This document shows, piece after piece, positions 56,708 through 64,000 of a stretch of 64,000 nucleotides of DNA. Position 1 is the first letter of the stretch. Every line of letters starts with the position of its first letter. The position numbers were made by a program, and so were the translations under genes. This DNA comes from Streptomyces asiaticus (lineage in GTDB: Bacteria; Actinomycetota; Actinomycetes; Streptomycetales; Streptomycetaceae): assembly GCF_018138715.1 (NCBI RefSeq), contig NZ_JAGSHX010000006.1, forward strand, positions 3,038,001 through 3,102,000. The letters run 5' to 3'. The notes beneath the pieces were generated by a model. That model made no database searches. It was given only the letters and a program-made list of their open reading frames with translations, and was not told where the DNA came from.

Positions 56708-59700
56708 TCAGGAGATCCCGAATTCCTTGCCGATGAAGTCGAAGAGGTCGTCGTCCGTGGCGGACTCCAGCTCCTCGGCGACTCCGGCGCCGTCTTCCGG
56801 TCCTCGGTTGTCATTCCATTGCGCGAGCAGGGCCTGGAGTCGCGCGGTGACCCTGCTCCGGTCCTCGTCGTCCGGGGCGGCCCCGGTCCCGGCTCCGGCC
56901 CCGGCTCCGGACCCGGCCAGCGCCAGGGCCAGGGACTTCTCCAGGCCGTCGAGCTCCGCGAGCAGCGAGGTGACCGCCGACGCGTCGTCCGGGAGGATCT
57001 CGCCCCTGAGGTACTCGACCAGTGCGTTCGGGGTCGGGTAGTCGAAGACCAGCGTCGCCGGGAGGCGGACTCCGGTCGTCGCGTTGAGACGGTTGCGGAG
57101 CTCGACCGCGGTCAGCGAGTCGAAGCCGACCTCGCTGAACGAGCGGGCCGGGTCGACCGTCTCCGGGCCGGGGTAGCCGAGGACGGCCGCCACCTGGGTG
57201 CAGACCAGCTCCAGCAGCACCTCCTCGCGCTCGGGCTCGGAGAGCCCGGCGAGCCGCTCGCGCAGCGCCTCGGCACCGGCCGCGGCGGCCGCAGCGGACT
57301 CGGCGGCGCGGCGGGCGGGGGCGCGGACCAGGCCGCGGAAGAGCGCCGGGAGCATGCCGCTGCCCGCCTGTGCCCTGAGCGCGGCCATGTCCAGCGGCAG
57401 CGGTACGAGCAGGGGCTCGTCCGAGCCCTGCGCGGCGTCGAACAGCTCCAGGCCGCTCTCGGCCGTGAGCACGCCGACACCGCCGCGCCGGATCCGGGCG
57501 ATCTCGGCCTCGTCCAGCTCACCGCCCATGCCTCCGGCCACCGACCACAGGCCCCAGGCGAGGGAGCTGGCGGGCAGGCCGTTGGCGCGGCGGTGCTGGG
57601 CGAGGGCGTCCAGGAAGGCGTTGGCCGCCGCGTAGTTGCCCTGACCGGGGCCGCCGAAGACGCCCGCGGCCGAGCTGAACAGGATGAACGCGGACAGGTC
57701 CGCGTCCTGGGTCAGCTCGTGGAGGTTCCACGCCGCGTCCGCCTTGGGGCGGAGGACGGTGGTCAGCCGGTCCGGAGTGAGAGACGCGATCACGCCGTCG
57801 TCCAGGATGCCTGCCGTGTGCACGACGGCGGTGAGGGGGTGGGCGGTGGGGATCGCGGCCAGGGTTTCGGCCAGGGCGGTACGGTCCGCCACGTCGCAGG
57901 CCGACCAGTGCGCTTCGGCGCCCAACTCGGTGAGTTGGGTGGTGAGTTCGGCGGCGCCGGGGGCTTCCGCGCCGCGACGGCTCACCAGGAGGAGGTGGCG
58001 TACGCCGTGCTCGGCCACCAGGTGGCGCGCGAAGAGGGCGCCCAGCGTGCCACTGGCACCGGTGACCAGAACGGTGCCCTCGGGGTCGAACGCCGGGGTC
58101 TGCTGGTCCGCCGTCCCGGTGACCCGTGCCAGCCTTGGCGCCCGGGGGGCGCCGTCGCGGAGGGCGATGTGGGGTTCGCCCGTTGCCAGGGCGGTGGCCA
58201 GGGTGTCCTGTGGCTTGCCCTTGCCGTCGGTGTCCACCAGGACGATGCGGTCCGGGTTTTCCGCTTGGGCGGAGCGGGCCAGGCCCCAGATGGCGGCTTG
58301 GGCCGGGTCGGTGGCGGGGGTGTCCGTGCCGGTGCTTACGGCCCCTGAGGTGAGGATGACTAGGCGAGCGTCGTCCGTGAAGCGGTCGTCGGCCAGCCAC
58401 TGCTGGAGGAGGGTCAGGGTGTGGGTGGTGGCGTGGTGCGCCGTCTCGGCGGGCGAGGGGGTTTCCCCAATCCCGCCCCTTCCCGAAACAAGGGGCTCCG
58501 CCCCTGGACCCCGGTCCTCAAACGCCGGACGGGCTTGATTTACCACGACGTATTCCGGGAGCCGCGTGCCGGAGGCGATCGCCTCTGCCAGTGCGTCCAG
58601 ATCCGCGTAGGTCGGGACGTCCAGGGTGTTGGGGCCTACTGCTGCCCAGGTGTTGGGGGTCACCTCGGTGGACTGGGCCGGGGTCGGGGTCCAGTCCACG
58701 CGGAACAGGGCGTCGGACGCGGCGCCCGGGCGGGTTGCGCCCAGTTGGTCCGGGGAGATCGTGCGGAGGGCCAGGCCCTCGACCGATGCCACCGGGGCAC
58801 CCGTTGTGTCGGCCAGCTCCAGGGTCACCGTGCCCGTGGCCGTGCCGTCCAGCCGCACCCGTAGGGCCGAGGCGCCCACCGCGTGCAGGGAGACTCCGGT
58901 CCAGGAGAAGGGCAGGCGGCCTTGGCCTCCAGCCTGTTCGGCCGTCTGGAGCCCCAGTGCGTGCAGTGCGGCGTCCAGCAGTGCCGGGTGGAGCCCGAAC
59001 GCGCCCGCGTCGGACCTGCGGTCCTCCGGCAGGCTTACCTCGGCGAACACCTCGTCGCCGCGTCGCCAGGCGGCCGTCAGGCCCTGGAAGACCGGGCCAT
59101 AGGCGAAGCCCGAATCGGCCAGGCCCTCGTAGAGGCCCTCCACCTCGATCTTCTCGGCCTCCGCCGGGGGCCAGGCGGTCAGGTTGAACGACGGGGGCGT
59201 GGCGTCCGACGCCACCAGTGCACCCGTGGCGTGGCGCAGCCACGGTTCGTCCGTCGGGGCGCCCTCCGCACGCGAGTGCAGGGTGAGCGCGCGGCGGCCG
59301 GTGTCGTCGGGGGCGGCGAGGGAGAGCCGGAGCTGGACGGCGCCCTGGTCGGGGACGATCAGGGGGGCTTCCAGGGTGAGCTCGTCCAGGCGGTCGCAGC
59401 CCGCGTGGTGCCCGGCGCGCAGGGCCAGTTCCACGAAGGCGGTGCCGGGCAGCAGCACCGTGCCCATGACGGCGTGGTCGGCGAGCCAGGGCTGGGTCTG
59501 GAGGGAGAGCCGTCCGGTGAAGGCGATGCCGTCCGAGTCGGGCAGCTCCACGGCGGCGCCCAGCAGCGGGTGGCCCGCCGCGTGGAGGCCGATCGCGGTG
59601 GCGTCGCCGCCGACCGGTCCGGCGTCCAGCCAGAACGAGCGGCGCTGGAAGGCGTACGTCGGCAGATCGACCAGCCGCGGGCCGTACGGGGCGTACAGCG

Positions 59701-62700
59701 GACCGAAGTCCACGGCGGCGCCGCGGGCATGGGCGGTGCCCACAGCCGTCAGCAGCGTCTCGGCCTCGGGGCGGCCCTTGCGCAGCGCGGCGGCGAAGGC
59801 GGCCGTGTCGGCGTCGGTCACGCAGTCCTGGGCCATGGCGGTCAGGACACCGTCCGGGCCCAGCTCGAGGTAGGTGGTGATGCCCTGCGCCTCCATCGTC
59901 CGGACGCCGTCGAGGAAGCGGACCGCCTCGCGGACGTGGCGCACCCAGAAGTCAGCCGTCATGATCTCCTCGGCGGAGACCACGGCACCGGTCAGGTTGG
60001 ACACGATCGGAATGCGCGGGGCCTGGTACGTCACCTCGTGCGCCACCTCGCGGAAGGCGTCCAGCATGCCGTCCATGTGGGGCGAGTGGAACGCGTGGCT
60101 CACGGTGAGCCGCTTGGTCTTGCGGCCCTCCGCCTCGAAGGCCGCCGCGATCTCCAGCGCCGCGTCCTCGTCGCCCGCGACCACGACCGAGGTCGGGCCG
60201 TTGACGGCCGCGATGCTCACGCGCTTGCCCAGCCGCGGGGTCACCTCGTCCTCGGACGCCTGGACGGCGATCATCGCGCCACCGGCCGGCAGCCGCTGCA
60301 TCAACCGCCCACGGGCGGCCACCAGCTTGGCGGCGTCGGCGAGCGTCAGCACACCGGCCACATGGGCGGCCGCCAGTTCGCCGATGGAGTGGCCGGAGAG
60401 GAGGTCCGGCTTCACGCCCCACGCCTCGACCAGGCGGAACAGCGCCACCTCGATCGCGAACAGCGCGGGCTGGGTGAAGCCGGTCTGGTCCAGCTCCTCC
60501 GTGTCGTCCCCGAACATCACCGTCTTCAGGGGCCGCATCAGGTGCGGGTCCAGCGCGTCGCAGACCTCGTCCAGCGCCTCGGCGAACGCCGGGTAGGTGT
60601 CGTAGAGCTCGCGGCCCATGCCGAGCCGCTGGCTGCCCTGGCCGGTGAACAGGACGGCCAGCTTGCCGCCCTCGGCCACCGCGCCCTCGACAAGACCGGT
60701 CGTGGCGCGGCCCTCGGCGAGGGCGTCCAACCCGGCCAGGAAGGCGTCCCGGTCCCGGGCGACGAGGGTCGCCCGGTGCTCGAACGGCACCCGGGAGGTG
60801 GCCAGGGAGTGGCCGAGGTCGGCCAGGGACAGCTCGGGGTGGTCGGCCACATGGGCGCGGAGCCGGGCCCCCTGGGCGCGCAGCGCCTCGGGGGTCTTGG
60901 CGGACAGCACCCACGGCAGCGCCGACGGCAGCACGGACGGCTCACCCGACGGGAGCGCGGAAGCCTCCGCCTCCTCGGGCTCCGGCACCTGCTCGATGAT
61001 GGCGTGCGCGTTGGTGCCGCTCATGCCGAACGACGAGATACCGGCCCGGCGCGGACGCCCGGTCTCCGGCCACTCCCGCGCCTCGCTCAGCAGCGACACC
61101 GCACCCGCCGCCCAGTCCACATGCGGCGACGGCTCATCGATGTGCAGCGACTTCGGCAGCACACCGTGCCGCATCGCCTGCACCATCTTGATGATGCCCG
61201 CGACACCCGCCGCGGCCTGCGTATGACCGAAGTTGGACTTGATCGACCCCAGCCACAAGGGCTGCTCGGAAGACTTCTCCTTGCCGTACGTGGCCAGCAG
61301 CGCCTGCGCCTCGATCGGGTCACCCAGCGTGGTGCCCGTACCGTGCGCCTCGACCGCGTCCACCTCGGACGCCGACAGACCCGCGTTCGCCAACGCCTGA
61401 CGAATCACCCGCTGCTGCGACGGACCGTTCGGCGCCGTCAGACCATTCGACGCACCATCCTGATTGACCGCCGTGCCCCGCACGACCGCCAGCACCTTAT
61501 GACCGTTCTTCTTCGCCTCCGACAGCCGCTCGACCAGCAGCATGCCCACGCCCTCGCCCCAGGCCGTGCCGTCGGCGGCCGCGGCGAACGGCTTGCAGCG
61601 ACCGTTCCTGGCCAGGCCGCGCTGGCGGCTGAACTCGGTGAACACATCAGGGGTGGTGATGATGGTGACACCGCCCGCGAGCGCCATCGTGCACTCGCCG
61701 TTGCGCAGCGCCTGCGCCGCCAGGTGCAGCGCCACCAGCGACGACGAACACGCCGTGTCGACCGTGACGGCCGGGCCCTCGAAGCCGAAGGTGTACGCCA
61801 CCCGGCCGGAGGCGATGCTGCTGGAGCCGCCGGTGCCGAGGTAGCCCTCGACGCCCTCGGGGACGGTGTGCAGCCGGGACACGTAGTCGTTGTGCATCTG
61901 GCCGACGAACACGCCGACCTGTTTGCCGCGCAGCGCCCCCGGGTCGAGGCCCGCCCGCTCGAAGGACTCCCAGGAGGTCTCCAGCAGCAGTCGCTGCTGG
62001 GGGTCCATCGCCAGGGCCTCGCGCGGGTTGATGCCGAAGAAGGCCGGGTCGAAGTGGTGGGCGTCGTAGTAGAAGCCGCCCTCGCGGGCGTACGAGGTGC
62101 CGGGTCGGTCGGGGTCCGGGTCGTAGAACGCCTCGAGGTCCCAGCCCCGGTCCTCCGGCAGCCGGGCGATGCCGTCCCGGCCCTCGGCCAGCAGCTCCCA
62201 CAGCTCCTCGGGGGTGCGCACATCCCCGGGGAAGCGGCAGCTCATCGCGATGATGGCGATCGGGTCGTCCTCGTCCGCCCCGGCGCCCGCCGACCCCTCG
62301 GCCCGCGCGGGGACGGCCGCCGCCTCGGAGCCGAGCAGCTCCTCCAGCAGATATCCGGCGAGCGCGGTCGGTGTCGGGTAGTCGAAGACCAGCGTGGCGG
62401 GCAGCCGCAGCCCGGCGGCGCCGCCGAGGCGGTTGCGGAACTCCACCGCGGTCAGCGAGTCGAAGCCGAGGTCCTTGAAGGCCCGGCTCGCCTCCACCGC
62501 GTCGGGCGAGTCATGGCCGAGCACCACGGCCACCTGGGCGCGCACCAGGTCCAGCAGGGTCTGCTCGCGCTCGGCCGCGTCCAGCCGGACCAGCCGCTCC
62601 ACCAGCGAGGAGCCGTCCCCGGCCGCGCCCGACTCGGCGGTGCGGCGGGTCGTACCGCCGCGCACCAGACCGCGCAGCAGCGGCGGCACCATCTCGATGG

Positions 62701-64000
62701 GCGCGCCGGTGAGCGGCGCCAGGTCGAGCTGCATGGGCACCAGGAAGGCGTCGCCCACCTCCTGGGCGGCATCGAACAGCGCCAGGCCCTCCTCGGAGGA
62801 GAGCCCCAGCACTCCGGAGCGGCTCATCCGGGACTTGTCGGTGGCCTCCAGCTCACCCGTCATCCCGCTGGCCTCGGCCCACAGGCCCCAGGCCAGCGAG
62901 GTGGCGGCGAGGCCCTGGGACTGGCGGTGGCGGGCCAGGGCGTCCAGGAAGGAGTTGGCCGCCGCGTAGTTGGCCTGGCCGGGGCCGCCGAACGTCCCGG
63001 CCGCCGAGGAGAACAGCACGAACGCGGCCAGGTCCTGGTCGCGGGTCAGCTCGTGGAGGTTGACGGCCGCGTCCACCTTGGGGCGCAGCACCTTCTCCAG
63101 CCGCTCCGGTGTCAGCGCGTCGATCACCCCGTCGTCCAGCACACCGGCGGTGTGCACGACGGCGGTCAGCGGACGCCCGGCGGGGATGTCGGCCAGGACG
63201 GCGGCGAGCGCGTCCCGGTCGGCCGCGTCGCAGGCGGCGATGGTGACCTCGGCGCCCAGCTCACGCAGTTCGGCGGCGAGTTCGGCCGCGCCCGCGGCCT
63301 GCTCACCGCGGCGGCTGGTGAGCACCAGGCGGCGTACGCCGCGCTCGGTGACCGCGTGCCGGGCGACCAGGCCGCCCAGGGTGCCGGTGCCGCCGGTGAT
63401 CAGCACCGTGCCGTCCGGGTTCCACGGGGCGGGCACGGTGAGCACGACCTTGCCGATGTGGCGGGCCTGGCTGAGGTAGCGGAACGCGTCCGGGGCCTGC
63501 CGCAGGTCCCACGCGGTGATCGGCAGCGCCCGCAGCGCGCCCTGCCGGAACAGCTCCAGCAGCTCGCTCAGCATCTCCTGGATGCGGTCCAGGCCCGCCT
63601 CGGTGAGGTCGAACGCCTGGTAGGAGACGCCGGGGTAGGTGGCCGCGACCTCCTCGGGCGCCCGGACGTCGGTCTTGCCCATCTCGACGAACCGGCCGCC
63701 GCGCGGCAGCAGCCGCAGCGAGGCGTCCACGAACTCCCGGGCCAGCGAGTCCAGTACGACATCGACGCCGCGCCCGCCGCTGACCTCGCGGAACTTCTCC
63801 TCGAAGGCCAGGTCGCGGGAGGAGGCGATCCGGTCGTCGGCCAGCCCCAGCGAGCGCAGCGTGTCCCACTTGCCCTGGCTGGCGGTGGCGTAGACGTCCA
63901 CGCCCCAGTGGCGGGCCAGCTGCACGGCGGCCATGCCGACACCACCGGCGGCGGCGTGCACCAGCAGCGACTCCCCGCCCTGGAGGTCGGCGAGGTCGCG
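56708..64000 (-). CDS. Modular type I PKS, 3' part: ER-KR-ACP and one full module
   Basis: The gene continues past the right window edge; 2430 residues are visible. Counting from the ATG-like codon at 63961: partial ER ([19 protein letters not shown]), KR 182-360 ([12 protein letters not shown]332), ACP (S502), KS 565-990 (C738, H873, H913), AT 1101-1400 (GHSIG, HAFH: malonyl), DH 1464-1740 ([11 protein letters not shown]1663), KR 1750-2145 ([12 protein letters not shown]2110), ACP (S2282) and a C-terminal docking region 2325-2417. The first module fully reduces its beta-carbon if its DH is present upstream; the second makes a double bond. An in-frame repeat insertion lies at residues 1807-1840. 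It ends 62 bp before the next PKS gene and is surely co-transcribed with it. Confidence 0.93.
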   Translation of the reverse strand, partial: RDLADLQGGESLLVHAAAGGVGMAAVQLARHWGVDVYATASQGKWDTLRSLGLADDRIASSRDLAFEEKFREVSGGRGVDVVLDSLAREFVDASLRLLPRGGRFVEMGKTDVRAPEEVAATYPGVSYQAFDLTEAGLDRIQEMLSELLELFRQGALRALPITAWDLRQAPDAFRYLSQARHIGKVVLTVPAPWNPDGTVLITGGTGTLGGLVARHAVTERGVRRLVLTSRRGEQAAGAAELAAELRELGAEVTIAACDAADRDALAAVLADIPAGRPLTAVVHTAGVLDDGVIDALTPERLEKVLRPKVDAAVNLHELTRDQDLAAFVLFSSAAGTFGGPGQANYAAANSFLDALARHRQSQGLAATSLAWGLWAEASGMTGELEATDKSRMSRSGVLGLSSEEGLALFDAAQEVGDAFLVPMQLDLAPLTGAPIEMVPPLLRGLVRGGTTRRTAESGAAGDGSSLVERLVRLDAAEREQTLLDLVRAQVAVVLGHDSPDAVEASRAFKDLGFDSLTAVEFRNRLGGAAGLRLPATLVFDYPTPTALAGYLLEELLGSEAAAVPARAEGSAGAGADEDDPIAIIAMSCRFPGDVRTPEELWELLAEGRDGIARLPEDRGWDLEAFYDPDPDRPGTSYAREGGFYYDAHHFDPAFFGINPREALAMDPQQRLLLETSWESFERAGLDPGALRGKQVGVFVGQMHNDYVSRLHTVPEGVEGYLGTGGSSSIASGRVAYTFGFEGPAVTVDTACSSSLVALHLAAQALRNGECTMALAGGVTIITTPDVFTEFSRQRGLARNGRCKPFAAAADGTAWGEGVGMLLVERLSEAKKNGHKVLAVVRGTAVNQDGASNGLTAPNGPSQQRVIRQALANAGLSASEVDAVEAHGTGTTLGDPIEAQALLATYGKEKSSEQPLWLGSIKSNFGHTQAAAGVAGIIKMVQAMRHGVLPKSLHIDEPSPHVDWAAGAVSLLSEAREWPETGRPRRAGISSFGMSGTNAHAIIEQVPEPEEAEASALPSGEPSVLPSALPWVLSAKTPEALRAQGARLRAHVADHPELSLADLGHSLATSRVPFEHRATLVARDRDAFLAGLDALAEGRATTGLVEGAVAEGGKLAVLFTGQGSQRLGMGRELYDTYPAFAEALDEVCDALDPHLMRPLKTVMFGDDTEELDQTGFTQPALFAIEVALFRLVEAWGVKPDLLSGHSIGELAAAHVAGVLTLADAAKLVAARGRLMQRLPAGGAMIAVQASEDEVTPRLGKRVSIAAVNGPTSVVVAGDEDAALEIAAAFEAEGRKTKRLTVSHAFHSPHMDGMLDAFREVAHEVTYQAPRIPIVSNLTGAVVSAEEIMTADFWVRHVREAVRFLDGVRTMEAQGITTYLELGPDGVLTAMAQDCVTDADTAAFAAALRKGRPEAETLLTAVGTAHARGAAVDFGPLYAPYGPRLVDLPTYAFQRRSFWLDAGPVGGDATAIGLHAAGHPLLGAAVELPDSDGIAFTGRLSLQTQPWLADHAVMGTVLLPGTAFVELALRAGHHAGCDRLDELTLEAPLIVPDQGAVQLRLSLAAPDDTGRRALTLHSRAEGAPTDEPWLRHATGALVASDATPPSFNLTAWPPAEAEKIEVEGLYEGLADSGFAYGPVFQGLTAAWRRGDEVFAEVSLPEDRRSDAGAFGLHPALLDAALHALGLQTAEQAGGQGRLPFSWTGVSLHAVGASALRVRLDGTATGTVTLELADTTGAPVASVEGLALRTISPDQLGATRPGAASDALFRVDWTPTPAQSTEVTPNTWAAVGPNTLDVPTYADLDALAEAIASGTRLPEYVVVNQARPAFEDRGPGAEPLVSGRGGIGETPSPAETAHHATTHTLTLLQQWLADDRFTDDARLVILTSGAVSTGTDTPATDPAQAAIWGLARSAQAENPDRIVLVDTDGKGKPQDTLATALATGEPHIALRDGAPRAPRLARVTGTADQQTPAFDPEGTVLVTGASGTLGALFARHLVAEHGVRHLLLVSRRGAEAPGAAELTTQLTELGAEAHWSACDVADRTALAETLAAIPTAHPLTAVVHTAGILDDGVIASLTPDRLTTVLRPKADAAWNLHELTQDADLSAFILFSSAAGVFGGPGQGNYAAANAFLDALAQHRRANGLPASSLAWGLWSVAGGMGGELDEAEIARIRRGGVGVLTAESGLELFDAAQGSDEPLLVPLPLDMAALRAQAGSGMLPALFRGLVRAPARRAAESAAAAAAGAEALRERLAGLSEPEREEVLLELVCTQVAAVLGYPGPETVDPARSFSEVGFDSLTAVELRNRLNATTGVRLPATLVFDYPTPNALVEYLRGEILPDDASAVTSLLAELDGLEKSLALALAGSGAGAGAGTGAAPDDEDRSRVTARLQALLAQWNDNRGPEDGAGVAEELESATDDDLFDFIGKEFGIS
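58444..58543. repeat. Dispersed palindromic repeat inside a PKS KR region (single copy)
   Basis: On the plus strand: CCCGCCCCTTCCCGA, palindrome AGGGGCTCCGCCCCT (58491-58505), then GGACCCCGGTCCTCAAACGC and CGGACGGGCTTGATT. It is the same family as the copy at 52607-52800 and the intergenic copy near 21976, and sits at the same place in the KR structural subdomain, in frame. Confidence 0.85.

Overview
The window looks like a piece of a Streptomyces chromosome. It is very GC-rich, uses GTG starts often, and carries genes typical of the genus: truncated haemoglobin, EttA, Spo0M, a sortase-anchored thioester surface protein and a LAL regulator. The right half is one end of a large modular type I polyketide synthase (PKS) cluster. 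The species cannot be fixed from the sequence. The set of a guanidinobutyryl-type starter, a sulfotransferase and a giant PKS recalls clethramycin/mediomycin-like linear polyenes and azalomycin/desertomycin-like macrolides, which are often found in the S. violaceusniger group (inference).

Layout. 1-11.6 kb: core-type genes, namely the end of an FHA protein, an isoaspartyl-methyltransferase-like protein, a globin, an ettA/thioesterase operon, an LAETG surface protein, an SSB and two dynamin-like GTPases. 11.9-13.2 kb: tRNA-Arg(TCT), then a methyltransferase and a truncated companion gene, possibly an island remnant. 13.2-17 kb: a Tat-exported multicopper oxidase with an isolated cytochrome oxidase subunit I. 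17.6-28 kb: Spo0M with a cluster of TTA codons, a KhtT/KhtU antiporter, a large GC-rich repeat array, an alcohol dehydrogenase, an orphan MbtH, a prenyl synthase, a fluoride-exporter operon and a LysR regulator.

28.2-64 kb: polyketide locus. It holds a sulfotransferase, a LAL activator, an amino-acid monooxygenase of the arginine-to-4-guanidinobutanamide type, an acyl-CoA ligase, a type II thioesterase homologue lacking its catalytic Ser and His, an ABC exporter pair and a stand-alone acyltransferase. An NB-ARC/TPR protein and a degraded Scr1/DUF397 regulator locus follow. Two PKS genes are then read leftwards, toward lower coordinates. The last three complete modules plus the terminal thioesterase predict a chain ending in a 2-methyl-2,4,6-trienoyl group. 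The module before them contains an ER.

How the genes may work together: arginine is oxidatively decarboxylated, the acid is activated by the ligase, the stand-alone acyltransferase loads the starter onto a loading ACP (outside the window), and the PKS extends it. The TE releases the chain, the sulfotransferase may decorate it, and the ABC pair may export it under LAL control.

Most notable oddities: a dispersed Streptomyces palindromic repeat sits in frame inside two PKS ketoreductase regions at equivalent places; the type II TE appears to be a pseudoenzyme; Spo0M carries seven TTA codons in its tail; an NLR-like protein with a possible amyloid signalling motif sits inside the cluster; and short tandem repeats are common both between and within genes.
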